Positions 1 to 7,504 of a DNA stretch of 38,462 nucleotides are shown here, one piece after another. Position numbers and translations under genes: made by a program. Every line of letters starts with the position of its first letter. Position 1 is the first letter of the stretch. The DNA comes from Bradyrhizobium tropiciagri (GTDB lineage: Bacteria > Pseudomonadota > Alphaproteobacteria > Rhizobiales > Xanthobacteraceae). The notes below the pieces were generated by a model. The model saw nothing but the letters and a program-made list of their open reading frames with translations. It did no database searches and had not been told where the DNA came from. The stretch is taken from NCBI RefSeq assembly GCF_001189845.1, contig NZ_LFLZ01000080.1:1-38462 (forward strand), given 5' to 3'.

Positions 1-46
1 GGGGGCTCTTTCCACGATGCGAGTCGCGGTAGCACCCCCACCCTAG

Positions 47-70
47 CCCTCCCCCGCAAGCGGGAGAGGG
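47..70. repeat. Palindromic interspersed repeat upstream of glycerate kinase
   Basis: CCCTCCCCCGC and GCGGGAGAGGG face each other around two bases, giving a strong hairpin. Similar C-rich/G-rich palindromes recur between many genes of this window, so this is probably one member of a genomic repeat family. It could terminate a gene lying to the left of the window. Confidence 0.6.
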
Positions 71-116
71 AAAAGCAATCCCATCGTGGCGCCCCGCCTC
101 TCACGAAAGCACGGCC

Positions 117-1400
117 ATGACCGACCGACGTCCCTTCCTGCGTTCGATCTTCGATGCCGCGGTGGCGGCTGCGCATCCCGATGTGGTGCTGGCATCGCGG
201 CTGCGGCCGGCGCCGAAGGGCCGCGTCATCTGCCTCGCCGCCGGCAAGGGCGCCGGCGCCATGGCCGCGGCGGCGGAGCGGCACTATCTCGATACGCTCG
301 GCCTCGAGCCGTCACGGCTGGTCGGCATCGCCACCACCCGCCATGGCCATGGCGTGCCGACCCGCCGCATCAAGGTGGTCGAGGCCGGCCACCCCGTGCC
401 CGATGAGGCCGGCCTGCGCGCCGCCGACGATACGCTGCAGCTGGCGGCGGAAGCCACGCCCGACGATCTGCTGCTGGTGCTGCTGACCGGCGGCGGTTCG
501 GCGAACTGGATCGCACCCGTCGAGGGTGTGAGCTTTACCCAGAAGCAGCAGGTCAATCGCGCGCTGCTGCGCTCCGGCGCGCCGATCGGCGAGATGAACA
601 CCGTGCGCAAGCATCTGTCGCGGATCAAGGGTGGACGGCTGGCGCGCGCCGGCCAGCACGCCGCCGAGATCGTCACGCTGGCGATCTCGGACGTGCCGCA
701 CGACGATCCCTCCGCGATCGCCTCGGGGCCGACGGTTCCGGATCCAACCACGCTGGCGGATGCCCGCGCGCTGGTCGCCAAATACAATCTCTCCGTCGAC
801 GACGCGGTGCGCCGCGCGCTCGACGATCCCAGCAACGAGAGCTGCAAGCCCGGCGATCCCGCCTTTGCGCGTGCGACGTTCGAGCTGCTGGCGAAGCCGA
901 AGGCCTCGATCGACGCCGCGGTGAAGGTCGCGCAGGATTCCGGATACGAGGCCATCGCGCTCGGCGCCGATCTCGAAGGCGAGGCCCGCGAGGTCGCGGC
1001 TGCGCATGCGCGGCTTGCGCTGAAGGCGCGCAGCGAGGGCAAGCGCGTTGCGATCATTTCCGGCGGCGAGCTCACCGTAACCGTGCGCGGCAATGGCCGC
1101 GGCGGCCCCAACCAGGAATACGCGCTGGCGCTGGCCGACCTGCTCAAGGACACGTCCGACATCTCGGCGCTTGCGGGAGACACCGACGGCGCCGATGGCG
1201 GCGCCGGCAGCGCGAGCGACCCCGCAGGCGCGGTGATCGACCAGGCGACGTTCGCGAAGATGAAATCGATCGGCCTCGATCCGAGGGCCTATCTCGAGAA
1301 CAACGATGCCACCGGCTTCTTCGCACAGACCGGGGATCTGTTGCTGACCGGGCCGACGCTGACCAATGTCAACGATGTGCGCGTGATCCTGGTTGATTAG
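117..1400 (+). CDS. Glycerate 2-kinase (MOFRL family, TtuD/GckA type)
   Basis: The 427-residue product matches class II glycerate kinases, which phosphorylate D-glycerate to 2-phosphoglycerate with ATP in the cytoplasm. Members are often mislabelled hydroxypyruvate reductase TtuD. Visible motifs are GKGAGAM at residues 43-49, the glycine-rich LLTGGGSAN near residue 125, and the C-terminal MOFRL domain with GGELTVTVRGNGRGGPNQEY and AGDTDGADG. The length is normal for the family. The ATG at 117 has only a weak ribosome site. The stop interlocks with that of the convergent acyltransferase gene: TTAG at 1397-1400 serves both strands. No other glyoxylate or tartrate genes are next to it, so the pathway context is unknown. 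Confidence 0.9.
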   Translation: MTDRRPFLRSIFDAAVAAAHPDVVLASRLRPAPKGRVICLAAGKGAGAMAAAAERHYLDTLGLEPSRLVGIATTRHGHGVPTRRIKVVEAGHPVPDEAGLRAADDTLQLAAEATPDDLLLVLLTGGGSANWIAPVEGVSFTQKQQVNRALLRSGAPIGEMNTVRKHLSRIKGGRLARAGQHAAEIVTLAISDVPHDDPSAIASGPTVPDPTTLADARALVAKYNLSVDDAVRRALDDPSNESCKPGDPAFARATFELLAKPKASIDAAVKVAQDSGYEAIALGADLEGEAREVAAAHARLALKARSEGKRVAIISGGELTVTVRGNGRGGPNQEYALALADLLKDTSDISALAGDTDGADGGAGSASDPAGAVIDQATFAKMKSIGLDPRAYLENNDATGFFAQTGDLLLTGPTLTNVNDVRVILVD

Positions 1401-2698
1401 GCCGTATCCTCGACGGACCCAGGGCCAGTCTCGGGCTGCGCCCAAAGCTCCTGATAGTTACGAAACTTCGCAAGCGTCTCGTCATATCGCGTCGGCTCGA
1501 TCACCGGCAAAATGCGCTTCAACACGGCGTTGATCGGCGTGGAGGTGTGCCGAACGTATAAGTCGATCGGGTCAAGCAGGTGCCTCAGGTGCAGCTTCGG
1601 ATCATAATTCAGCCCGCCGCTGCGAAACCATTGGTACCCGTTGGCGATTGCCCAGCTCACCATGTCGCGAAACACGTAATGATAGAGATGCAGGTCTAAG
1701 GCGACATCGTAATCGAGGCCTATGTACTCCGCATAAATCGCGTCACCGTGTACCATGCACGCAGCAAACGCGACGGTCCGCTCGTTCTGACGCCAGAGGA
1801 AGAAGCGGACCTTGTCCCCCATCCGCCGCCCCAAGTCGCAGAAGTATTGTTCCGTCAGCTTTTCGAAGTGCAATTTCGAACGCTGATAGACCTGGAAATA
1901 CAATGGATAGATCTGCGAGATCACCGGCGTCGCGTCGTTGATGACGCTCATCTCGATGGATGGGAAGGCCCGCGCTGTCGCCTCAAATTTCTTGCGAAGC
2001 TTCTTGCGGGTTGCGCTGTTGAGCGCGTGATCCATATAGTTATCGAAATTGGCGTAATCGATGCAAAGTCTGGTCATGGGCAGGCTGGGGATGCGGGTGA
2101 ACCCGTGAGCAATCAGGCAGTCGAGGATGGATCGGTATCGCGCCGGAAACTCCTTGAATACGATCAGCCGCGCCCCGAGCCTGCGAGCATGTACTGCAAT
2201 CGTTGAGGCCAGCAGTTCCGTGCAGCCCCGATGGCAGGCCTCGTCCCCGTCAAGATGACCTTCCCCGGCGACGCACCCCACCATGAGCGCACGGGCGCGC
2301 ATCAGACCTGGCCAGATCCGGCGAACGGCGTCGATCGGCACGCCAAACCGCGGGCTCGCACCGGCTAGCAAATCCAGGTCCATCAGGAAAAATGGCTGTA
2401 CAGCACAGGCCTGGTCAACCGCATCCCTAATGACGAAATACCCGTAATCGAACTCGGGATGAAGGGTATCCTCGACCAACTCATAGTATCGATGATCCTT
2501 GCGCTCGTTCGCGAAGGCGAACTGCCAGCGCGGACAATGCTCCAAATCGTTCCGCACAATGACTTGGATACGCCATGGATATTGCATCGGTTCGCGCCCC
2601 GAGAGGTCGCCGATTTGGCTCATCGAGTGCGCTGTTCCAGCCTCCGGCACGATCTCACGCTCGCCACCGATCCCAGCCCGTAGGGCAGCATTTATCAC
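1397..2698 (-). CDS. GNAT/FemAB-like (BioF2-type) N-acyltransferase of unknown substrate
   Basis: A 433-residue protein. Its C-terminal half resembles the Acetyltransf_6/FemAB-like GNAT fold: a basic helix near TRKKLRKKF, then YFQVYQRSKLHFEKL, then RTVAFAACMVHGDAIYAEYIGLDYD, then a Trp/Phe-rich FRSGGLNYDPK segment. Proteins of this type are often annotated as peptidoglycan-bridge-like or hypothetical acyltransferases. The substrate cannot be read from the sequence. It is divergent from the HpnG-like gene across about 180 bases and its stop interlocks with glycerate kinase. Codon use looks less G/C-biased than in the neighbouring catabolic genes. Internal methionines near residues 25 and 38 are alternative starts. 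Confidence 0.6.
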   Translation of the reverse strand: MINAALRAGIGGEREIVPEAGTAHSMSQIGDLSGREPMQYPWRIQVIVRNDLEHCPRWQFAFANERKDHRYYELVEDTLHPEFDYGYFVIRDAVDQACAVQPFFLMDLDLLAGASPRFGVPIDAVRRIWPGLMRARALMVGCVAGEGHLDGDEACHRGCTELLASTIAVHARRLGARLIVFKEFPARYRSILDCLIAHGFTRIPSLPMTRLCIDYANFDNYMDHALNSATRKKLRKKFEATARAFPSIEMSVINDATPVISQIYPLYFQVYQRSKLHFEKLTEQYFCDLGRRMGDKVRFFLWRQNERTVAFAACMVHGDAIYAEYIGLDYDVALDLHLYHYVFRDMVSWAIANGYQWFRSGGLNYDPKLHLRHLLDPIDLYVRHTSTPINAVLKRILPVIEPTRYDETLAKFRNYQELWAQPETGPGSVEDTA

Positions 2699-2716
2699 GA
2701 CGGCAAAACAAAGCAG

Positions 2717-2732
2717 CTGACATATCCGTCAG
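2717..2732. promoter_or_regulatory. Dyad CTGAC-N6-GTCAG (CT-N12-AG) in a divergent promoter
   Basis: A perfect 5-bp inverted repeat separated by six bases lies 19 bases before the acyltransferase start. A second dyad, ACTAA-N4-TTAGT, follows at 2735-2748. The outer spacing CT-N12-AG is the skeleton of LuxR-type boxes, but no LuxR or LuxI gene is in the window, so this is only a candidate operator. Confidence 0.3.
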
Positions 2733-2875
2733 AAACTAACTCATTAGTCATTTGCGATCGGGTGCTGGAGCAGAACACTCCTGACACGGCCCACATGCAC
2801 TGGCGCCAATGATACAGTGCGTGCCTTGCGGTGCGCGGGCACCCGTCGTCCAGCGCGGCATCCGGGAGTGGACTC

Positions 2876-3601
2876 ATGGCAGCGGTGATTGCAGTCACGG
2901 GACTTGCATTTGAGGCACGGATCGCTGCAGACCTGCATGCGCAGGCGATCTGCGGAGGCGATGGCAGCACGCTCGCGGAGTCTCTCGCGTCGGCAATTGC
3001 TGAGGATTGCGACGGTCTCATCAGCTTTGGCATCGCGGGCGGCCTTTCGCCCGATCTCCCGGCAGGCGCATGCATCGTAGGATCGACGATCGTTTCGGAA
3101 ACGATTCAGCTCTCCACTGATCGGAACTGGTCGCAAGCCTTGCTTCGACTCATCCCCGGTTCGATCTATGGCCCTATCGCTGGCGTGACAACCGTCGCCA
3201 TGCATCCAGAGGCGAAGCGCTCGCTGCATATGAGCACAGGCGCACTGGCGGTCGACAACGAATCCCATGTGGCGGCGAGTGTCGCTGCAGCGCGCGGCCT
3301 GCCTATGACTGCCCTCCGCGTTATCATGGATCCGGCCGGCCGGCGGCTTCCTGCCGCTGCATTGGCTGCAGTGCGTGCGAACGGAACGATCGATCTCGCC
3401 GCGCTGACCCGTGCGATAACGAAACAGCCGAGCGAGTTACCGATGCTGCTTCGGACCGGTCTCGACGCGCTGTTCGGATTCGCAGCGCTGCTTCGCTGCC
3501 GTCAATTGCTTGGCCCTGGATTAGGGCTGCCTTCGTTGCAAGCAGATGAGTCGGAGCCAAACTCAAGCATCGTAGCGGAAGACCGTATGATCGCGCTCTA
3601 G
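2876..3601 (+). CDS. hpnG: Hopanoid-associated nucleoside phosphorylase (HpnG-like), orphan copy
   Basis: The protein, 241 residues from the ATG at 2876, resembles HpnG, the nucleosidase/phosphorylase-like enzyme that removes adenine from adenosylhopane to give ribosylhopane during extended hopanoid synthesis. Visible features are the N-terminal VIAVTGLAFEARIA strand, the family signature FGIAGGLSPDLPAGACIVGS, and the late MDPAGRRLP segment followed by a C-terminal tail with LLRTGLDALFGFAALLR. I chose 2876 over in-frame 2831 because GGGAGTGG lies just upstream and the phosphorylase fold starts there. No other hpn gene or squalene-hopene cyclase is visible nearby, so it is either an isolated member of the pathway or a second copy with another substrate. 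Confidence 0.75.
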   Translation: MAAVIAVTGLAFEARIAADLHAQAICGGDGSTLAESLASAIAEDCDGLISFGIAGGLSPDLPAGACIVGSTIVSETIQLSTDRNWSQALLRLIPGSIYGPIAGVTTVAMHPEAKRSLHMSTGALAVDNESHVAASVAAARGLPMTALRVIMDPAGRRLPAAALAAVRANGTIDLAALTRAITKQPSELPMLLRTGLDALFGFAALLRCRQLLGPGLGLPSLQADESEPNSSIVAEDRMIAL

Positions 3602-3647
3602 TCGCTCTTTAACCGAACGGGCTGCTGTACCTGCCGACTGCGTGACC

Positions 3648-4817
3648 TCAACGCGCACTGAAAGTGAGGCCGGCGCGCTCCTTCAGACGTTTGCGCAAGG
3701 CCGGCCCCATCAGCGCGCCCGGCGTCCAGATGCCGCCCTCGCCCTGCACTTCGCGCACGAGGCAGAGAGCGCTTTCGGTGATCATCTTGCTGGTCGAGCC
3801 ATAGCCCGGATCGCCGTCACCCGTGACGACCGCCTCGACCCGTCCACCGTCCAGCAACTCGCCCAAGAAGAGGACGTCATAGAAGCCCTTCTCGCGCTCG
3901 TCCCGGGTCGGACCTGCGCCGGGTTTGAGACCGCCGGTCCCGAACAAGGAAACCACCGTGGCGAACGTCTCCGTCGCCACGCGACCGAATTCCCCGAATC
4001 CCGGCGCGACCATCATCTCGTCATACGCAAAGTCGGTGCCGTAGGGATGACCCAACAGGAAATTCGTACGGTGCACGTTCTTGGTGTTGATCGGCGCCAT
4101 CGGGAACGGCACGAGCCACGCGCTCATGCTCGGGTCGTATTCGGGGATGAGGCCCGACGGCTGAGACGGCCCGGTGAACCCCGGCGTCAACGCGAAGGGA
4201 TCGGTCAGCAGCCGGATCAGAGTCGGGTCGCGCGCCGCAGCGGCTAACGTCGCCTGAGCGCTCGCCGCGGTGCCGCCAGACATGCCGCCCTTCACCTTGC
4301 GCAGGCGAGCTTTGACCCGCCGCGCCGGGCGTCCGAATTTCTCGCGCGCCTTCTCCTGCAACGTGAGCACACCAAGATCGAACGGGATGGAATCGAAGCC
4401 ACAGGAGAAGACGATGCGCGCACCGGTTCGTTTCGCCTCCTCGTGATGGGCATCGATCATGCGCCGCATCCAGGCCGGTTCGCCGCACAGATCAACATAG
4501 GCCGTGCCCGTGGCCGCGCAGGCCGCCACGAGCTCGGAACCGTGGAGCTGATAAGGCCCGACCGCCGTGATGATCACGGCCGCACGCTCGCACATCGAAC
4601 GGAGGCTGGCTGGCTCGGCGGCATCCGCCTTCACCAACGGTAAATCATCTGGTGCGCCGATGTCGGCACGCACCTTCTGGAGCTTGTCGGTCGAGCGTCC
4701 TGCAATCGCCCAGGACGGAGCATCATCACCGCGACAGGATGTCGCCAAGTATTCGGCGATGAGACGGCCGGTGTAGCCCGTCGCGCCATGGACGATGAGG
4801 TCGAAGTCCCGCTTCAC
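3648..4817 (-). CDS. Saccharopine dehydrogenase-like NAD(P) reductase (trans-acting enoyl reductase family)
   Basis: A 389-residue protein with an N-terminal Rossmann fold (LIVHGATGYTGRLIAEYLA, then WAIAGRS at about residue 40) typical of saccharopine-dehydrogenase-like oxidoreductases. This group includes the mycobacterial trans-acting enoyl reductases and many uncharacterised bacterial members. The segments CGEPAWMRRMID and SCGFDSIPFDLGV are conserved in that group. I start at the GTG at 4817 because GAGGAGG lies about eight bases upstream; the in-frame ATG at 4859 would add 14 arginine/serine-rich residues with no fold. The substrate is unknown. It stands alone, convergent with the HpnG-like gene. 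Confidence 0.75.
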   Translation of the reverse strand: MKRDFDLIVHGATGYTGRLIAEYLATSCRGDDAPSWAIAGRSTDKLQKVRADIGAPDDLPLVKADAAEPASLRSMCERAAVIITAVGPYQLHGSELVAACAATGTAYVDLCGEPAWMRRMIDAHHEEAKRTGARIVFSCGFDSIPFDLGVLTLQEKAREKFGRPARRVKARLRKVKGGMSGGTAASAQATLAAAARDPTLIRLLTDPFALTPGFTGPSQPSGLIPEYDPSMSAWLVPFPMAPINTKNVHRTNFLLGHPYGTDFAYDEMMVAPGFGEFGRVATETFATVVSLFGTGGLKPGAGPTRDEREKGFYDVLFLGELLDGGRVEAVVTGDGDPGYGSTSKMITESALCLVREVQGEGGIWTPGALMGPALRKRLKERAGLTFSAR

Positions 4818-5166
4818 GGCGTTGATCCTCCTCGAAGTCCGGGAGCGCGACGTTCGCATCCTTGTGCAATCGCTCGGTACGCTTCGTGGCCACTATCGCC
4901 GGTGGGCCTGCAACGTCCGGGCACTCCCATCGTGCGCTTGACAGAGAATATCACAGTTCCCGTCTGCGGGCGCGCACCGTCCGGCGAGGGTCATTCGCGT
5001 CGTTTTGGCCGCTCCACTTTCTTCCTGCCGGGTCGGCCATGGGAAGCTGAGCTCCAACGCCGGCCGGGAGCTTGCTGGCAGGCCGGCAACGGACGCCCGT
5101 GGCGGCTTGCAATCACCTTCCGACGGCCTACCATGGATACGTAGCTCACTGTGCAGGAGCTAAGCC
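4818..5166. other. Gap of about 350 bases without a recognised gene
   Basis: This stretch separates the reductase gene from the divergent adenosine-specific kinase gene. Reading frames present have no recognisable domain and poor codon bias. It probably holds the promoters of both genes. A TTGACA occurs at about 4936 on the plus strand, but no convincing -10 follows. Confidence 0.4.
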
Positions 5167-5652
5167 ATGGAACTCACCGTGGTGCCGATCGCGAAGCCGG
5201 ACGAGACCAACTTCATCTTCGGCCAGTCGCATTTCATCAAGACCGTGGAAGACCTCCACGAGGCGGTGGTGGGCGCGGTTCCGCGCATCCGCTTCGGGCT
5301 GGCCTTCTGCGAGGCCTCCGGCAAGCGGCTGGTACGCTGCTCGGGCAACGACGAAGCCTCACTCGCCCTCGCACGCGATAACGCATTGGCCGTCGGCGCC
5401 GGCCACACCTTCCTGATCTTCCTGGGTGACGGGTTCTTCCCCGTCAACGTGCTCGCTGCGGTCCGCGCAGTGCCGGAGGTCTGCCGCGTCTATTGCGCGA
5501 CGGCCAATCCCACACAGGTGATCGTCGCGCAAACGGAGCTGGGTCGCGGCGTGCTCGGCGTGATAGATGGCGCCTCGCCGCTGGGTGTCGAAACCGACGC
5601 CGACATTGCGTGGCGGAAGGACCTGCTGCGAAAGATCGGCTACAAGCTCTAG
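5167..5652 (+). CDS. Adenosine-specific kinase (DUF355/COG1839 family)
   Basis: A 161-residue protein that matches the small adenosine-specific kinase family along its whole length: IAKPDETNFIFGQSHFIKT at the N-terminus, RFGLAFCEASGKRLVRC, then LGDGFFPVNVL, and the C-terminal GVLGVIDGASPLGVE glycine-rich loop. The family was defined by structural work on a thermophile protein reported to bind adenosine and AMP; its physiological role is poorly known. The gene stands alone between unrelated genes, about 110 bases before the convergent MarR gene. Confidence 0.8.
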   Translation: MELTVVPIAKPDETNFIFGQSHFIKTVEDLHEAVVGAVPRIRFGLAFCEASGKRLVRCSGNDEASLALARDNALAVGAGHTFLIFLGDGFFPVNVLAAVRAVPEVCRVYCATANPTQVIVAQTELGRGVLGVIDGASPLGVETDADIAWRKDLLRKIGYKL

Positions 5653-5760
5653 CGGCTGGATGGGAGTGGCGAAGCGATCCATTTTCCGCCGGGTGGCGAG
5701 ACGGGTTGCTTCCGCTTCGCGCGAGCCGGCGGCTCGCAACGACGCCTGAGGGGTCCCCGC

Positions 5761-6279
5761 TCAAAACTCCTGCGCGAGTTTCGCCAGCATCTCCAGCAGC
5801 GCGGCGTGATTGGCGGGGCCGAGCACCTCGATCAGCCGCGCCTCGTGCTTGTTGGCGACCAGCTTCTTGGCGCGTGCCAGCACCGCGCGGCCCCGGTCGG
5901 TCAGCACCAGAATGTGGGAGCGGCGGTCGTTGGTCGAGCGCATCCGCGCGCAAAGATCGCGGCTTTCCAGCGCGTCCAGCATGGCGACGAAATTCGGCCT
6001 GAGGATGCCAAGCGTATTGGCGATCTCGGTCTGGTTGCGGCCCGGATTCTTGTCGAGCAGCAACAGCACCGAGAACTGCGCCGGCGTCAGCTGCAGCGGC
6101 GCGACGCAGCGCAGGAAGTCCTCGAAGACCTTGAGCTGCGCGCGTTTCAGCGAATAGCCGAGCAATCCGGACAGTTCGCCCAGTTGCAGCATGCTGTCGT
6201 CCCCGGCAGGATCGACCGGTTCCCTGCGCAGGGCGCGCGACGATCTGGCGGCATCGGAGGCGGTCTTTGAAACAGTCAT
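5761..6279 (-). CDS. couR: MarR-family regulator, CouR-like (hydroxycinnamoyl-CoA responsive)
   Basis: A 172-residue MarR protein. The winged helix lies at about residues 60-130, with LTPAQFSVLLLLDKNPGRNQ, then TEIANTLGILRPNFVAMLDALESRDL as recognition region, and the wing RSTNDRRSHILVLTDRGR. I start at the ATG at 6279 (GGAG upstream) instead of in-frame 6369. Known CouR proteins repress phenylpropanoid genes and release DNA on binding p-coumaroyl-CoA. The assignment here rests on position: it is divergent from an ABC transporter and within 10 kb of the CoA ligase, as in Rhodopseudomonas palustris. The gene symbol is inferred from this synteny. Confidence 0.75.
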   Translation of the reverse strand: MTVSKTASDAARSSRALRREPVDPAGDDSMLQLGELSGLLGYSLKRAQLKVFEDFLRCVAPLQLTPAQFSVLLLLDKNPGRNQTEIANTLGILRPNFVAMLDALESRDLCARMRSTNDRRSHILVLTDRGRAVLARAKKLVANKHEARLIEVLGPANHAALLEMLAKLAQEF

Positions 6280-6346
6280 CGCTCCAGGCTCGCAATCCCG
6301 GTACAAAAACCCCGCGGGACGCTCGGGGACCTTGAGATTATATTTA

Positions 6347-6357
6347 ATAATTGTTAT
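6347..6357. promoter_or_regulatory. AT-rich imperfect dyad in the couR/ABC divergent promoter
   Basis: ATAATTGTTAT is an imperfect palindrome inside the most AT-rich stretch of the left half (about 6336-6375). It sits 68 bases upstream of couR and about 100 bases upstream of the first permease. It shares TGTTATC with the stronger palindrome before the TRAP operon, so it is a candidate CouR site. Confidence 0.35.
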
Positions 6358-6458
6358 CGGGTATATCAAATATTGGCTGCTTTCAACAGCCGATATCGGC
6401 CGACCCGGCCGGCACAGCCGGCTGCGGCGGTCCGACGCTTAAGGGGGAGCGCTCGGCC

Positions 6459-7499
6459 TTGAACACGACGATCATGCTGTTCCTGCTGCAGGACGGCATC
6501 ACCAATGGCGCGATCTACGCACTGCTGGGGCTGGCCCTGGTTCTGGTGTTCGCGGTGACGCGGGTGATCCTGATCCCGCAGGGCGAATTCGTCACCTATG
6601 GCGCGCTGAGCTACGCCATGCTGGCGACCGGCCAGGTGCCGGGCACGGCGCGCCTTGCCGTCGCGATGGGCCTCGTCGCCTTCGCGCTCGACCTGTTCTT
6701 CGCCCGCAAGGCGCTGCACGCGCGGCTGGTGATCCGCTCGGTGGCGCTCAACATCGTGTTCCCTGTGGCGCTGCTCGGCCTCGTCTATGCGCTGGTTGGC
6801 CCCCACACGCCGATCGCCGTCAACATAGCGCTGGCACTGCTGATCGTGGCGGCGATCGGGCTGTTCCTCTACCGCATCGCGTTCCAGCCGATCGCGCACA
6901 CCTCCGTTCTGGTGCTGCTGATCGCCTCGGTCGGCTGCCATCTGGCGCTGCAGGGCCTTGGCCTCGTGTTCTTCGGCGCCGAAGGCCTGCGCGGCCCGGC
7001 GCTGTCGAGCGCCGCGGTGACCGCGGGTCCGCTGCGCTTCACCGGCCAGAGCCTTGCCGTCTATGGCCTGACGGTCGGCTTCATCGTCGCGCTGTGGCTG
7101 TTCTTCGGCTACACCAAGACCGGCAAGGCGCTGCGCGCCACCGCGGTCAATCGGCTCGGTGCGCGCCTGGTCGGCATCCGCACCACGCTGTCGGGCCAGA
7201 TCGCGTTCCTGCTCGCCTCCGTCATCGGCGCGATTTCCGGCATCCTGATCGTGCCGATCACCACGCTCTATTACGACACCGGCTTCCTGATCGGCCTGAA
7301 GGGCTTCATCGCCGCGATCATCGGCGGGCTGGTCAGCTATCCGCTGACCGCGGTCGCGGCCATCGTGGTCGGCATCGTCGAGGCCTTCTCCTCGTTCTAC
7401 GCCAGCAATTTCAAGGAAGTCATCGTATTCACGCTGATCCTTCCGGTCCTGGTGCTGCGCTCGCTCGCAGCGCCCCAGGTCGAAGAAGAGAAGGATTGA
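6459..7499 (+). CDS. Branched-chain-type ABC permease (LivH family), CouPSTU-like importer
   Basis: A 346-residue integral membrane protein of the LivH permease family: LQDGITNGAIYALLGLALVLVFAVTRV at the N-terminus, eight or more hydrophobic helices, and the cytoplasmic coupling loop around KALRATAVNRLGARLVGI near residues 225-243. I chose TTG at 6459 because AAGGGGGAG lies about eight bases upstream; the ATG at 6474 is the alternative. With the fused permease/ATPase, the second ATPase and the separate binding protein it forms an importer. By synteny this is probably the aromatic-acid transporter CouPSTU, which in R. palustris takes up p-coumarate, ferulate and related acids. Confidence 0.88.
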   Translation: MNTTIMLFLLQDGITNGAIYALLGLALVLVFAVTRVILIPQGEFVTYGALSYAMLATGQVPGTARLAVAMGLVAFALDLFFARKALHARLVIRSVALNIVFPVALLGLVYALVGPHTPIAVNIALALLIVAAIGLFLYRIAFQPIAHTSVLVLLIASVGCHLALQGLGLVFFGAEGLRGPALSSAAVTAGPLRFTGQSLAVYGLTVGFIVALWLFFGYTKTGKALRATAVNRLGARLVGIRTTLSGQIAFLLASVIGAISGILIVPITTLYYDTGFLIGLKGFIAAIIGGLVSYPLTAVAAIVVGIVEAFSSFYASNFKEVIVFTLILPVLVLRSLAAPQVEEEKD

Positions 7500-7504
7500 G
7501 CGCG

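Noticed and set aside
284..1183. Long minus-strand frame opposite the glycerate kinase gene
   Set aside because: It is a mirror frame of a strongly biased high-GC gene, with serine/arginine-rich nonsense composition and no domain.
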